Assembly (NCBI RefSeq): GCF_001742425.1
Contig: NZ_MJEH01000017.1
Span: 1-55,739 of the forward strand
DNA from: Bacillus solimangrovi
Lineage (GTDB): Bacteria; Bacillota; Bacilli; Bacillales; Bacillaceae_N
Reading direction: 5' to 3'
Length of the DNA: 55,739 nucleotides
Of the stretch, positions 1-9,522 are shown in pieces. Every line of letters starts with the position of its first letter. Positions within the stretch are counted from its first letter, which is position 1. The notes under the pieces were generated by a model. That model worked only from the letters and a program-made list of their open reading frames with translations, made no database searches and was not told the DNA's origin. Position numbers and translations under genes: made by a program.

Positions 1-6
1 AACAAT

Positions 7-83
<77 letters not shown>

Positions 84-89
84 TTGTAT

Positions 90-164
90 TCCACAGTAGC
101 TCAGTGGTAGAGCTATCGGCTGTTAACCGATCGGTCGTAGGTTCGAGTCCTACCTGTGGAGCCA
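90..164 (+). tRNA. tRNA-Asn (GTT)
   Basis: A 75-nt cloverleaf with acceptor TCCACAG pairing with CTGTGGA, anticodon GTT and encoded CCA. A second copy at 16551-16625 differs by one base in the T arm (GTTCGAGTCC here, GTTCGAATCC there). Confidence 0.97.
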
Positions 165-167
165 TAA

Positions 168-239
168 GGCCCGTTGGTCAAGCGGTTAAGACACCGCCCT
201 TTCACGGCGGTAACACGGGTTCGAATCCCGTACGGGTCA
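168..239 (+). tRNA. tRNA-Glu (TTC)
   Basis: A 72-nt cloverleaf with acceptor GGCCCGT opposite ACGGGTC, anticodon TTC and discriminator A. CCA is not encoded, so it must be added by nucleotidyltransferase. The copy at 16730-16801 appears identical. Confidence 0.97.
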
Positions 240-248
240 TAAAGATAA

Positions 249-287
249 AATAAGATGTATGCAAAATTGCATACATCTTATTTTTTG
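249..287 (+). terminator. Terminator of first tRNA cluster
   Basis: A perfect 15-bp stem (249-263 with 268-282) with a 4-base loop runs straight into a T tract. It ends the Ile-Asn-Glu transcript. Confidence 0.93.
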
Positions 288-399
288 TTTGTTTATTGCA
301 ATATTCTAATGAATAAACAAATTATTTTTTGATTTGTAGAATGATAATTGAATTTATATAAAATTAAACCAAAAAACAAGGGTGGAATGCAAAACATAA

Positions 400-861
400 A
401 TGATATTTTTTAATGCTTGTATAAAAAGGAAATCAGAAGAATATGGGAAAGGTTTTGTAATTGTAGCTGGAGAGGTAAGGTAACTGGAAGAACAATTAAT
501 TGTAACAGCATCGAAGATTAGTTCATTAATCTCTGTTGTTCAAGTTGAGATAGAAAAAGCAAATGAAGTAATGAAAGTGGGCAAAGATATTGCAGAAGAA
601 GGGACTATATTTGTGGAGCGTGCAGGTGTTTCTTTTAAAGAAATAAAATAAGTTACAGATGAAGTCACTGGTCAAGTGAATACTCTTGTTATGGAAATAC
701 GTCATATATATTCAGCGTTTAATGAGCTTGTTGAAAAGATTAATGTTGTTCTAGAAATTTCTATATCTTCATCAGGTTATACTCAAAGTGTTGCAGCAAT
801 CATTGTTATTCAAGTGTATGATGACGAACAACTTTGTAAATACTTTATGTTAGAATGTTGA
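400..861 (+). pseudogene. Decayed methyl-accepting chemotaxis protein, C-terminal signalling domain
   Basis: One reading frame from 400 to 861 is interrupted by TAA at 481-483 and TAA at 649-651. The pieces read like a chemoreceptor signalling hairpin: FNACIKRKSEEYGKGFVIVA resembles the highly conserved LNAAIEAARAGEYGKGFAVVA, followed by GEVR, a stop, LEEQ..., KANEVMKVGKDIAEEGT and a segment like VEQIYASTNELVE. Membrane, ligand-binding and HAMP parts are absent, and similarity fades after about 800. This is a non-functional 3' fragment. The family assignment rests on remembered consensus. Divergence plus two stops without a frame change suggests slow decay by substitution. Confidence 0.72.
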
Positions 862-945
862 CTGTAAATGTATTGAATTTACTCAAAATTACTTTTTCGT
901 AAAGTAGTATAGATATCCATATTAAACAGTGCTATAATGATTTGA

Positions 946-974
946 TTGATATTAGTATATCTCTATGATATAAT
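946..974 (+). promoter_or_regulatory. Sigma-A promoter of cshA
   Basis: TTGATA (946-951), a 17-bp spacer and a perfect TATAAT (969-974) lie 57 bp upstream of the cshA start. Confidence 0.78.
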
Positions 975-1030
975 GGGACCTAATGCCAAAAAATAATTGA
1001 TCTATGAAATATAAAGGAGTATGAATAATA

Positions 1031-2512
1031 TTGGGGAAATTTTCAGATTTAGCAATTAGTCAAACGACCCTTAAGTCGATTCAAAATATGGGATTTGAAG
1101 AAACAACAGCAATTCAAGAACAAGCTATTCCACTTGCATTAGAGGGAACTGATGTAATTGGTCAAGCACAAACTGGTACAGGTAAAACGGCTGCTTTCGG
1201 TATTCCGTTAGTAGAAAAAATAGAAAAGAATAATGGCCTTCAAGGTATTATTATTGCACCGACACGTGAATTAGCAATTCAAGTTGCAGAAGAATTGAAC
1301 AAGATTGGTCGCAGTAATGGTCTTCAAACGGTACCTGTATACGGTGGACAAGATATTCGCCAACAAATTCGTTCGTTGAAGAAACGTCCACATATTGTAG
1401 CAGGAACACCAGGTCGTCTACTTGACCATATTCGTCGTAAAACAATTCGTTTGGATCAAATTCAGACAGCTGTATTAGATGAAGCAGATGAAATGTTGAA
1501 CATGGGTTTCATTGAAGATATTGAAGCAATTTTGAAAGAAATGCCGGAACAACGTCAAACTTTATTATTCTCAGCAACGATGCCAGCACCAATTCAGCGA
1601 ATTGCTGAAACTTTCATGAAAGAACCAAAAGTTGTTAAAGTAAAATCAAAAGAAATGACTGTTCCAAGCATTGAGCAATTCTACATGAAGGTTAAAGAAA
1701 AGGACAAGTTTGATGCACTAACACGTATGTTAGATATTCACGCACCAGAGCTTGCGATTGTATTCGGTCGTACGAAGCGACGTGTTGATGAGTTATCTGA
1801 AGGTCTTAAATTGAGAGGTTACTCTGCTGAAGGTATCCACGGAGATTTAACACAATCAAAGCGTATGGCTGTATTACGACGCTTTAAAAATGGACAAATT
1901 GATGTTTTAGTTGCTACAGACGTAGCTGCACGTGGGCTTGATATTTCTGGAGTAACTCATGTATATAACTTTGACCTACCTCAAGATCCAGAAAGTTATG
2001 TTCATCGTATTGGACGTACTGGACGTGCGGGTAAAACGGGTATTGCCATTTCATTCGTAGAACCTAGAGAGATGGAATATCTAGGAATGATCGAACAGAA
2101 AACAAAGCGTAAAATGGAACGTCAACACATGCCGACGTTTACAGATGCGTTAAAAGGTCAACAAAGTGTTATTACTGAGCAGTTAATCGATAGCATTGAA
2201 AGTGGAGACTTATCAATTTACGAGCCAATAGTTGAGGAACTACTTGAGACTTATGATGCGAATGAAATTATTGCTGCTGCACTAAAATCTCTTACGAAAG
2301 AACCTGACCAAACACCGGTAAAACTAACGTTTGAAGGTCCACTTCCATCAAGAAAACGTGGTGGAAATCGTAGCAGAGGTCGAGGTCGTGGTCGAGATGG
2401 TAATAAACGTAGCGGAAATAATAATAGAGGAAACCAAAACAGAAACAACGAGCGCTCACAACAAAAGCGTTCAGGTGGCGGGAATAGAAAGCGTCGTTAC
2501 TCTAATAACTAA
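1031..2512 (+). CDS. cshA: DEAD-box ATP-dependent RNA helicase CshA
   Basis: ATP-dependent RNA helicase that unwinds structured RNA in ribosome assembly, cold adaptation and the RNA degradosome. The 493-residue protein shows AQTGTGKT (Walker A, 46-53), PTRELA (77-82), TPGR (126-129), DEAD (150-153), SAT (181-183) and [10 protein letters not shown] near 330. A basic Arg/Gly/Asn-rich tail fills about the last 60 residues, as in CshA/YdbR of Bacillus. The start is TTG at 1031, 11 bases after AAAGGAG (1013-1019); the ATG at 1021 is out of frame. The gene is monocistronic, with its own promoter and terminator. Its position a few genes before acpS matches the B. subtilis ydbR neighbourhood. Confidence 0.96.
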   Translation: MGKFSDLAISQTTLKSIQNMGFEETTAIQEQAIPLALEGTDVIGQAQTGTGKTAAFGIPLVEKIEKNNGLQGIIIAPTRELAIQVAEELNKIGRSNGLQTVPVYGGQDIRQQIRSLKKRPHIVAGTPGRLLDHIRRKTIRLDQIQTAVLDEADEMLNMGFIEDIEAILKEMPEQRQTLLFSATMPAPIQRIAETFMKEPKVVKVKSKEMTVPSIEQFYMKVKEKDKFDALTRMLDIHAPELAIVFGRTKRRVDELSEGLKLRGYSAEGIHGDLTQSKRMAVLRRFKNGQIDVLVATDVAARGLDISGVTHVYNFDLPQDPESYVHRIGRTGRAGKTGIAISFVEPREMEYLGMIEQKTKRKMERQHMPTFTDALKGQQSVITEQLIDSIESGDLSIYEPIVEELLETYDANEIIAAALKSLTKEPDQTPVKLTFEGPLPSRKRGGNRSRGRGRGRDGNKRSGNNNRGNQNRNNERSQQKRSGGGNRKRRYSNN

Positions 2513-2554
2513 ATAAAATTATTTGAAGTTTATTACTAACATTAATTTGTGAAA

Positions 2555-2588
2555 AAGGGGTTTGGCCATAGGCTAAACTTCTTTTTTT
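2555..2588 (+). terminator. Terminator of cshA
   Basis: A 13-bp stem with some G-U pairs (2555-2567 with 2571-2583), a 3-base loop and a following T run. Confidence 0.85.
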
Positions 2589-2766
2589 ATGTGATGAATC
2601 GTTTTGAGAATCATGAGGTCAAGGACAATTTTATTCACTGTTGATTTTACTTATTGTTATTAATACATAGTTATCGAAGTCTAAAGGGCGGAAGTTTACG
2701 ATGGGTGAAAGATAATTGGGCATACTACCAATACTGAACCTTCAATATAGAAAGGAGTAGCTTTAA

Positions 2767-3732
2767 ATGACAGTCGTTCGTATGGGTTATGTCGCGATGA
2801 GCGTGCATTTGCAAAATTGTTCACCATCACAAACAATGACACATGCACGATTCAAAAAGTTATTTGACCGTGATGCTGCAATTAGGAAGCTTGAACGAAT
2901 AGCCCGTTCTAACGTTACGAACTGTTTGCGGTTGCTAAAACATAATATCGCTCATGACATCGCTTTTTTTCGATTAAGTTCAAAGTTAATTCCACTTGCA
3001 AATCATATGGATCTGAAGGGTTGGAATTATATAAAATCAATAAAAAAAGAATTAAATGATATAGAGTCATTCCTAGCTAAATATAAAATGAGAATTGATT
3101 TTCATCCAGATCACTTTGTTTTATTGAATTCTAAAAAAGTAGATATTCTGAATCAATCGATTATAACTTTGAAAATGCATCGAAATTTATTAACGGGAAT
3201 GGGGATTCATCCAAAACATCGTTGTGTATTACATGTAGGTGGGGCTTATGATGATCGAGATAAAGCATTAGAGCAGTTCATTTATAATTGGGGTTTTGTT
3301 CCTGTTGATCTTCAAGAAATGATCATGCTTGAAAATGATGACAAAAGTTTTACGATGAATGATACGCTATATTTGTGTGAGAAGTTAGCAATTCCAATTG
3401 TCTTTGATTATCACCATCATCTTGCTCACAATGATAATCATAATTGGCAAGAGCATTGGGATCGAGTTGTGAGTACTTGGGATAATTCTCCTTTACCGAT
3501 TAAGATGCACATCTCAAGTCCTCGGAGTAGTGATGATTTTAGGGCGCATGCTGATTATATTGATGCAAAAATGTTTTTGAAGTTTTTACGTGAAATAAAC
3601 GGAAGTGTGTCAATTATTGATTGTATGATTGAGGCGAAGAAAAAAGATGATGCTCTTTTTAGACTCATGAAACAGTTGAAACATGAAGATGATGTTGAAA
3701 TAATTGATGGGGCGAGCTTTAAGATTCATTAA
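2767..3732 (+). CDS. uvsE: UV damage endonuclease UvsE (UVDE)
   Basis: Cytosolic TIM-barrel endonuclease that nicks DNA 5' of UV photoproducts, giving an excision route independent of UvrABC. At 321 residues it has the usual family length. The N-terminus (MGYVAMSVHLQNCSPSQTMT) is typical UvsE, followed by DRDAAIRKLERIARSN and the metal-binding histidine clusters HPDHF, LHVGGAYDD and DYHHHLAH expected for the multi-metal active site. AAAGGAG at 2751-2757 places the ATG at 2767. It lies alone between the cshA terminator and a convergent terminator. B. subtilis carries its UvsE elsewhere, so its place between cshA and acpS is a local rearrangement. Confidence 0.93.
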   Translation: MTVVRMGYVAMSVHLQNCSPSQTMTHARFKKLFDRDAAIRKLERIARSNVTNCLRLLKHNIAHDIAFFRLSSKLIPLANHMDLKGWNYIKSIKKELNDIESFLAKYKMRIDFHPDHFVLLNSKKVDILNQSIITLKMHRNLLTGMGIHPKHRCVLHVGGAYDDRDKALEQFIYNWGFVPVDLQEMIMLENDDKSFTMNDTLYLCEKLAIPIVFDYHHHLAHNDNHNWQEHWDRVVSTWDNSPLPIKMHISSPRSSDDFRAHADYIDAKMFLKFLREINGSVSIIDCMIEAKKKDDALFRLMKQLKHEDDVEIIDGASFKIH

Positions 3733-3736
3733 AATA

Positions 3737-3778
3737 AAAAGGGCAGCTGTACTCAGAAGTTGTGACAGCTGTCCTTTT
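3737..3778. terminator. Terminator between uvsE and the rhomboid gene
   Basis: A perfect 14-bp stem (3737-3750 with 3765-3778). The arms end in A and T runs, so it can serve both convergent genes. Confidence 0.8.
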
Positions 3779-3857
3779 AATGCTTTAGAACATGTGGTAT
3801 AAGTTTATGTTAAAACATTTTAATGTCGTATCGATTGGGAAATTGAGTTAGTTCCTC

Positions 3858-4586
3858 TTAAATGAATCGATTGACAAGGCCTAGGATAATTAAGACGATA
3901 AATATACCCCAAATAATCGTTTTTCCATTAAGCTGAAGTTTCCGTTTCTTCCATCGGTTAGGATCGAAACTAATTTCATCATGGTCATAATAGGAGAAGG
4001 ACCTTTTTTTTCCTAAAATAAGCGGAGCAATAGCGGCACCACTAATGAAGCCAAAGATATGTCCAGTTATGTTAATGTTGGGTCGTAAGAATGTCAAAAT
4101 AAGTCCAATTACTAATATTGTAATGATGAGTTGAGCGTTATTAGCATCAATTAAGTCTTTGCGGTATAACACCATATAAAGGTAAATTCCGAATAATCCA
4201 TAGATGGCACCTGATGCCCCAAGATGAAACAGAAATGGTGATGAGATGAAGAAGGTTGCGATATTCGCAGCAGTTCCTGCTACGAGATAAGCTGTTATGA
4301 ATTTCCCCTTCCCTATCATTCTTTCTAGAGCAGGTCCAAATAATACGAGTGAAAATGAATTGAAAAGAACGTGTGTAAAGCTACCGTGTAAGAAGATAGG
4401 CGTCACAAGCCGCCAAATTTCTCCTTGTGAAATTGCTGCGTTATAGCCGATAAAATGTTGTAGAAATATTGAACCTCCGGGTAAGAACGTTGTAAATATC
4501 CATAAAAATAGATTTACTCCAGTAATAATAGAAACGATTGGATAAAGCCTTAAGAAAGAACGAAAGTCTTCGTTTCGAACAAACAT
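3858..4586 (-). CDS. Rhomboid family intramembrane serine protease (YdcA-like)
   Basis: Integral membrane serine protease that cuts transmembrane substrates inside the bilayer. The 242 residues contain about six hydrophobic segments. Catalytic features are visible: His72 and Asn76 in HVLFNSF (oxyanion region), the GASG motif with Ser125, and His176 in GHIFGFISG. An N-terminal cytoplasmic arm and a basic/polar stretch (KKRSFSYYDHDEISFDPNRWKK) before a last membrane helix resemble YdcA of B. subtilis, which also sits beside acpS. It is transcribed away from acpS. The substrate cannot be told from sequence. Confidence 0.9.
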   Translation of the reverse strand: MFVRNEDFRSFLRLYPIVSIITGVNLFLWIFTTFLPGGSIFLQHFIGYNAAISQGEIWRLVTPIFLHGSFTHVLFNSFSLVLFGPALERMIGKGKFITAYLVAGTAANIATFFISSPFLFHLGASGAIYGLFGIYLYMVLYRKDLIDANNAQLIITILVIGLILTFLRPNINITGHIFGFISGAAIAPLILGKKRSFSYYDHDEISFDPNRWKKRKLQLNGKTIIWGIFIVLIILGLVNRFI

Positions 4587-4729
4587 GTCGAAAAACTCCT
4601 TTTTAGAAAATGTTCAGATAGTATAGATTATATGATTGAGAAATACAAGAAAAAATATAATTAAATATAGTATTATTATTTTACCGAATAATCGTTTTAG
4701 AAAACATGGTTGAGAAAGAGTGAATTTAC

Positions 4730-5074
4730 GTGATTAAAGGGATAGGCTTAGATATAGTTGAGATTGAACGTATAAAACGCATGATGGAAAAAGAAAAATT
4801 TATATTAAGAATATTAACGAATAGAGAGCAGGAAAAGTTTCAAAAACTTCAAGGACATCGACGTGCTGAATTTCTAGCTGGTCGTTTTGCAGCGAAGGAA
4901 GCATTTGCAAAAGCGTTAGGAACAGGAATAGGCACGGAGTTAAGCTTTCAAGATATTGAGATATTAAATGAGAAAAATGGAAAACCAGTGTTATACCATT
5001 CCGGTACAGCAAATGTACACCTTTCTATCACTCATAGTCATGAATATGCAGCCGCTCAAGTGATAATTGAATAA
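4730..5074 (+). CDS. acpS: Holo-[acyl-carrier-protein] synthase
   Basis: Transfers the 4'-phosphopantetheine arm from CoA to apo-ACP, activating fatty acid synthesis. The 114 residues have the trimeric AcpS signatures: [12 protein letters not shown] with metal-binding Asp8, and [12 protein letters not shown] with Glu57. Length is normal. The start is GTG at 4730; only a weak AGAAAGAG precedes it. In many Bacillaceae acpS is followed closely by nnr or ydcC; here 789 bases separate it from the lipoprotein gene. Confidence 0.96.
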   Translation: MIKGIGLDIVEIERIKRMMEKEKFILRILTNREQEKFQKLQGHRRAEFLAGRFAAKEAFAKALGTGIGTELSFQDIEILNEKNGKPVLYHSGTANVHLSITHSHEYAAAQVIIE

Positions 5075-5863
5075 AAAAAGAGTGTTGCTTGTCATGCTCG
5101 TCTGCATATTGGCCCTTGTATGCTCATATATTGCTATTGCGGGTAGGAGGGAATTCAAGTGCATATCGCAACAATGAAACGTGATTATGCTAGATGTGCT
5201 GTTAATGGACAATGCGAGTTGAGTTATCTCGAACAACATCTAAGAGGAATTGTGTCAGAAAGGTATTAGCATTATCTTAATTAGTCTTGGGGAATTTGTA
5301 GGTGAATATAATATTATTTAATCATCTATTTTGTGAGCTAGCTCTATCCTTGGCTAAATGGATTGCAGATCAGATTGTGTGCTTCATAAGTATGATGGAT
5401 ATCAAAGAGAAGGATTACATGAGCGATATCGAAGGTTAATTTACATTGTCCACACGTAAATTTGTATTGAGAAAAGAGGACTTGAAGAGTGTGATATATC
5501 ACTAATGTTCAAGTTGTTCATGCTGAAACGATAAACAAGTTACTCCCGTTTTTCTAATTAAAATAACTGAGTATGCTACTACTTATCTTTTTGTTATGGG
5601 AGTGGGTTTCGGTATTACAAATGATGTCATTCAGCATCTACAAGTATAACTTGTCATAGTGAGCTCCTCGTTCAATGTTGCTAAGATCAAATTAGAAGAC
5701 GAGGTTGGCAATGATACATTTGCCAAATGGTTAAATATCTCACAATAAGTCTCGTTTACGTGCATCAAGCTAAATCATAGTTTTAATTCATGTCCACTAA
5801 ACATACTGCGATATGTACTTGTTCTCTTCTTTGTCGTCGAGCTGAGACAAGGGAGCTGATAAA
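5075..5863. other. 789-bp spacer without a recognisable gene
   Basis: All frames are broken by stops. It begins with a short hydrophobic frame ([20 protein letters not shown]) reading into 5159-5269. I see no terminator, repeat or RNA gene. The stretch looks like decayed coding sequence, but I could not match it to nnr or any other expected neighbour. Confidence 0.45.
5159..5269 (+). CDS. Possible 36-residue small protein or fragment
   Basis: GTG at 5159 lies 8 bases after a strong AGGAGG (5145-5150) and opens a 36-codon frame (VHIATMKRDYARCAVNGQCE...). A hydrophobic signal-like frame runs just upstream in another frame, so this may instead be the tail of a small exported protein broken by a frameshift. 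No family is recognised. Confidence 0.22.
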   Translation: MHIATMKRDYARCAVNGQCELSYLEQHLRGIVSERY

Positions 5864-6871
5864 ATGAGGAAAAGGTTAGTTTTATTTGCATTTGTTTTTC
5901 TGTTTGCAGTCGTACTCACTGGTTGTGGTGAGCGGTCACAAGAGGATGTTACAGGAATGTTAGAGAAGAAATTAGAGGATATGACAGGTTATCGAACAGA
6001 GGCGAATATGACCTTAGCAATTGGAAAGGATCCACAATCATATGATTTGGAGGTATGGCACAAGAAAAAAGGCTATTACCGTGTTGTGTTAAATCCAAAA
6101 GAGAAACAGCAAAACCAAATGATTCTTCGTAACCCTGAAGGTGTATTTGTATTGACACCAGCTTTGAATAAGAGTTTTAAATTCCAAAGTGACTGGCCAC
6201 AAAATAGTAGCCAGACATACCTGTATGAATCACTTGTTAGTGATATTTTAAATGATAGTGATGCTGTATTTACAACAGATGACAACCATTATATGTTTGA
6301 AACAAAAACGAATTATCAAAATAGCAAAACACTTCCGTATCAGCTAATTACTCTTTCAAAAGATACTCTAGCCCCTGTATCGGTAAGGGTTATGGATCAA
6401 GATAAGACGCCTTTAGTTGAAGTGGTATTTTCTAATTTTGAATTTAATCCTACTTTTGATGAGGGTGCATTTGAAGTAGAGCGGAATATGACGGGGGCGC
6501 AGTTGGATGTACCAACGATGTCACAAGTTGATGGCTCATTTGAAGTGTTGTATCCACTTGAGCTTCCAGATGGGGTTAATTTAGTGGAAGAGAAAGAAGT
6601 CGCTACCGAAGACGGCTCTCGATATGTACAGACATTTGCTGGTGAAAAATCTTTTACGTTATATCAAGAGAAATCAGAAGTAATGCCAACGAGTAGTCCG
6701 ATTAATATGGATGGGGAACCTGTAGATTTAGGGTTCGCTATTGGAAGTGTAACGGATTTCTCACTTTCTTGGACTGTTGGAGGAGTTGACTACTATTTAG
6801 CATCGAAGGATATGCAAAAGGATGAAATGATTGCAGTTGCGAAGTCCGTTCAAGGTCAATCTGTAAAATAA
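5864..6871 (+). CDS. ydcC: YdcC-type outer-surface lipoprotein (LolA-like fold)
   Basis: Membrane-anchored lipoprotein of unknown exact role; the YdcC family has a LolA/LolB-like barrel and is linked to sporulation and envelope stress. The 335 residues start with a short basic N-terminus, a hydrophobic core and the lipobox LTGC, giving lipidated Cys21. The mature part has the repeated short strands expected of the fold (for example GYRTEANMTLAIGKDPQSYDLEVWHKK split over strands). An RBS-like AAGGGAG precedes the ATG. Position after acpS and before endAI is as in B. subtilis except that alr is missing. The symbol is by synteny and similarity from memory. Confidence 0.85.
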   Translation: MRKRLVLFAFVFLFAVVLTGCGERSQEDVTGMLEKKLEDMTGYRTEANMTLAIGKDPQSYDLEVWHKKKGYYRVVLNPKEKQQNQMILRNPEGVFVLTPALNKSFKFQSDWPQNSSQTYLYESLVSDILNDSDAVFTTDDNHYMFETKTNYQNSKTLPYQLITLSKDTLAPVSVRVMDQDKTPLVEVVFSNFEFNPTFDEGAFEVERNMTGAQLDVPTMSQVDGSFEVLYPLELPDGVNLVEEKEVATEDGSRYVQTFAGEKSFTLYQEKSEVMPTSSPINMDGEPVDLGFAIGSVTDFSLSWTVGGVDYYLASKDMQKDEMIAVAKSVQGQSVK

Positions 6872-6916
6872 AGTTAAACTATTTTTCGATTGACAAATGA
6901 TAAAGGTAAGACATCT

Positions 6917-6960
6917 GGACAGACTCTTAAGCGTTTTGTAGAGTCTGTCCTTAAATAGTT
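6917..6960 (+). terminator. Probable terminator of ydcC
   Basis: A perfect 11-bp stem (6917-6927 with 6940-6950) with a 12-base loop and a modest T-rich tail. Confidence 0.65.
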
Positions 6961-7411
6961 TCTTTGAATTCTCAAATAGAAGTATAATTTTTAGATATTC
7001 GAGAATAATTGAAGGAAAGATGTTTAATATGTAACTAATACAGTCATTTACCATGTTTAATGTGAATATCGTTGCAGCGTGTAATTTATTTCTAAAAGAA
7101 TAAGTTTTGATACGTGTTACAATGTACATTCCTAATGTTTTGTTGAATGTAATCTTTTGTTTTAAAAAAATTGCAGGAATATTTAATGTCTTATCGAATT
7201 AAATATGGATAGTGGTCATTTAATTTAAGCTTACAATTGTAAGGTAAATATATTTTAATTTTTAGAATGACTATTTATGCAAATAGAATGGTTGTTATGG
7301 AGGCTTATTAACATTGAGAATTATTTTGCAATAGACCATAACAGATGGTAAGATTAAAGGTGGGTTTTCATAACAAAAATTAGCGTGCAGTTGTGGTGGA
7401 GGTGTACGTTT
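6961..7411. other. Gene-free spacer where alr is expected
   Basis: About 450 AT-rich bases hold no convincing coding frame. In B. subtilis the alanine racemase gene lies here, between ydcC and endAI. No racemase motif (PLP lysine or C-terminal catalytic tyrosine context) is seen in any frame. The promoter of the endAI-endA pair must lie near the end. Confidence 0.5.
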
Positions 7412-7690
7412 GTGTCCGAAGCTAATACTCAAGAAATCATGGTTCGTTTACCGGAAAGTCTAATCAGTGAATTAGACCTCATGTTAAAACAAGAAAATGG
7501 AAACCGGAGTGAATTCATTTACCAAGCTACGAAAATGTATTTGCGAGAGCGTAAGAAACGCCATATTCGTGAATCAATGAGACGTGGCTATATGGAAATG
7601 GCAAAAATCAACTTAAACATCGCTTCAGAAGCCTTTCTTGCTGAGGAGGAAGCAGACCACACCCTAGACCGCTTAGTAAGCGGGGTGTAG
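7412..7690 (+). CDS. ndoAI: Antitoxin EndoAI (MazE-like, ribbon-helix-helix)
   Basis: Antitoxin that binds and inhibits the EndoA mRNA interferase and probably autorepresses the pair. The 92 residues have an N-terminal ribbon-helix-helix (MVRLPESLISELDLMLKQ...), and the toxin-wrapping C-terminus (RRGYMEMAKINLNIASEA) is almost that of B. subtilis. I chose GTG at 7412 because GGAGGT (7398-7403) sits 8 bases before it and it gives the family N-terminus SEANTQEI; the longer frame from 7385 has no RBS. The toxin starts 3 bases after its stop. Confidence 0.95.
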   Translation: MSEANTQEIMVRLPESLISELDLMLKQENGNRSEFIYQATKMYLRERKKRHIRESMRRGYMEMAKINLNIASEAFLAEEEADHTLDRLVSGV

Positions 7691-7693
7691 GGT

Positions 7694-8044
7694 TTGATAG
7701 TTAAGCGCGGCGATGTTTACTTCGCTGACCTATCTCCTGTTGTTGGTTCTGAACAAGGCGGAGTTCGACCAGTCCTTATCATTCAAAATGATATCGGAAA
7801 CCGTTTTAGCCCTACAGTTATAGTAGCGGCCATTACAGCACAAATTCAAAAGGCAAAGCTGCCAACACATGTTGAAATTGATGCGAAACGTTATGGGTTT
7901 GAACGTGATTCTGTAATTTTATTAGAACAAATTAGAACGATTGATAAGCAAAGATTGACAGACAAAATTACTCATCTAGATGATGAAATGATGAGAAAAG
8001 TTAACGATGCGTTGCAAATTAGCATTGGACTAATTGATTTTTAA
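7694..8044 (+). CDS. ndoA: mRNA interferase EndoA (MazF/PemK family toxin)
   Basis: Ribosome-independent endoribonuclease that cuts mRNA at UACAU in B. subtilis and is held inactive by EndoAI. The 116 residues are nearly identical to B. subtilis EndoA ([20 protein letters not shown] at the N-terminus, [22 protein letters not shown] at the C-terminus), including the conserved arginine and threonine of the active groove. The start is TTG, preceded by GGGGTG within the antitoxin end, so translation is coupled. Position just upstream of the sigma-B operon is the conserved Bacillus arrangement. Confidence 0.97.
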   Translation: MIVKRGDVYFADLSPVVGSEQGGVRPVLIIQNDIGNRFSPTVIVAAITAQIQKAKLPTHVEIDAKRYGFERDSVILLEQIRTIDKQRLTDKITHLDDEMMRKVNDALQISIGLIDF

Positions 8045-8045
8045 T

Positions 8046-8078
8046 AAAAGTTGCCTACTAGCAGCTTTTTTATTTTTT
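8046..8078 (+). terminator. Terminator 1 after ndoA
   Basis: A 9-bp stem (8046-8054 with 8061-8069) followed by a T-rich tract. Confidence 0.75.
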
Positions 8079-8111
8079 TATAAGATAAGAATAATATATA
8101 CAAAGGTCTAG

Positions 8112-8147
8112 CTTCGAGTGCTGTAAAAGGTGCTTGAAGTTTTTTTA
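8112..8147 (+). terminator. Terminator 2 after ndoA
   Basis: CTTCGAG (8112-8118) pairs with CTTGAAG (8133-8139) and is followed by T7. It backs up the first terminator before the rsb operon. Confidence 0.7.
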
Positions 8148-8174
8148 TTGTTAGTTAAAAAATGAGTTAAGGTT

Positions 8175-8202
8175 TTGTCTAAAAAGAAAAAGGTTATAGA
8201 AT
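8175..8202 (+). promoter_or_regulatory. Probable sigma-A promoter of the rsbR operon
   Basis: TTGTCT (8175-8180), 16 bp, TAGAAT (8197-8202), 123 bp before rsbR. It would give basal expression of the whole module, as in B. subtilis. Confidence 0.55.
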
Positions 8203-8325
8203 TATGGGACTTTATATAGGGTTAAATGGAGTTGTTTAGTTGAACAAAAGTTCTTTGGATTGAAAGGTAATTAAATAAGTGGAATAATGACGAAAAAGAT
8301 GTCTATTTCAATGAGGAGATGAAGC

Positions 8326-9144
8326 ATGCGTTCTTTTATAGTCAATATTATTAATAATAATCATAATGACATAGTTGAAAAGTGGTTAGATAAGGCATCG
8401 AAGTATGAAACGGTAAATGAACAAAGTCAATTTGTTGACCATAGTGAGGCTGAGACAAATAACGAGTTTATTGAACTCGTATTACAATCAATAATTTATC
8501 ATGAAGAAGATTATCAAAAGAGTATGGAAGAGTTTTCTCAAAAGGTGATGGGATTTGGATGGCACCTTGAATATATAACAAGAGGGTTGCAAGTGGTCAG
8601 ACATATCTTATTAGAATTAGTTGCTAAAGAAGGTTACGGAGAACACGATCCGCTCTTAATAATGATAATGGTAGATAAGCTAGTTGAGCCAATACTAAAT
8701 CAGATGGTGAATAGTTATACAGAAACATGGGAAAAAACATTTTCTCTACAAAAAGATGCCCTTCAAGAATTGTCATCACCACTGATTCCTTTGTTTGATA
8801 GAATTACAATAATGCCACTTATCGGTACAATTGATACGGAACGAGCACAATTAATTATGGAGAATTTATTAGGTGGTGTAGTCAAACACCGTTCTGAGGT
8901 TGTTCTTATTGATATTACAGGGGTTCCTGTGGTGGATACGATGGTAGCTCACCATATTATTCAAGCTGTAGAAGCGGTGCGGTTAATAGGTGCACAAGCA
9001 ATATTAGTAGGAATACGCCCTGAAATTGCTCAAACGATAGTGAATTTAGGAATTGATCTTAGTCAGTTTCCTACGCAAAGTACGATGAAGAAGGGTCTTG
9101 AGAGGGCGTTTGAAATTACGAATAAAAAAATAATTGAAATGTAG
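8326..9144 (+). CDS. rsbR: Stressosome co-antagonist RsbR
   Basis: Core stressosome protein. With RsbS it holds RsbT until environmental stress, when phosphorylation releases RsbT. The 272 residues have an N-terminal non-heme-globin sensor half (1-140), a linker helix and a C-terminal STAS domain (155-270). The RsbT-phosphorylated threonines are present at the same numbers as in B. subtilis RsbRA: Thr171 (TIDTERA) and Thr205 (VVDTMVAHH). GAGGAG precedes the ATG. First gene of the eight-gene operon. Confidence 0.95.
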   Translation: MRSFIVNIINNNHNDIVEKWLDKASKYETVNEQSQFVDHSEAETNNEFIELVLQSIIYHEEDYQKSMEEFSQKVMGFGWHLEYITRGLQVVRHILLELVAKEGYGEHDPLLIMIMVDKLVEPILNQMVNSYTETWEKTFSLQKDALQELSSPLIPLFDRITIMPLIGTIDTERAQLIMENLLGGVVKHRSEVVLIDITGVPVVDTMVAHHIIQAVEAVRLIGAQAILVGIRPEIAQTIVNLGIDLSQFPTQSTMKKGLERAFEITNKKIIEM

Positions 9145-9162
9145 TTGGGGGTGAGTGGTATT

Positions 9163-9519
9163 GTGAGAATACCGATATTGAAAATGCATCAATATCTTCT
9201 AATTTCAATTCAAGTTGAGTTAGATGATCACACCGCTTTACAGTTTCAAGAAGACTTATTAAACAAAATTCACGAAACTGGTGCAAGAGGTGTAGTCGTT
9301 GATTTGACATCAATTGATATGGTGGATTCATTTATTGCGAAGGTGTTAGGGGATGTGGTAGATATGGCCAATCTATTAGGTGCAAAGGTTGTTCTGACAG
9401 GGATTCAGCCTGCAGTTGCGATTACACTAATTGATTTGGGTATCTATATGAGAGATGTTCCTACAGCACTCGATTTAGAACGAGGATTAGATAAATTGAG
9501 ACTGGAATTGGGGGACTAG
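9163..9519 (+). CDS. rsbS: Stressosome antagonist RsbS
   Basis: Single STAS-domain scaffold protein that binds RsbT in the stressosome. The 118 residues are close to B. subtilis RsbS; the serine phosphorylated by RsbT is Ser56 ([14 protein letters not shown]; Ser59 in B. subtilis). I chose GTG at 9163, 9 bases after GGGGGTG (9147-9153), because it yields the family N-terminus MRIPILK; the frame opens earlier at 9145, but that would place the RBS inside the gene. RsbT starts 3 bases after its stop. Confidence 0.95.
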   Translation: MRIPILKMHQYLLISIQVELDDHTALQFQEDLLNKIHETGARGVVVDLTSIDMVDSFIAKVLGDVVDMANLLGAKVVLTGIQPAVAITLIDLGIYMRDVPTALDLERGLDKLRLELGD

Positions 9520-9522
9520 TGC

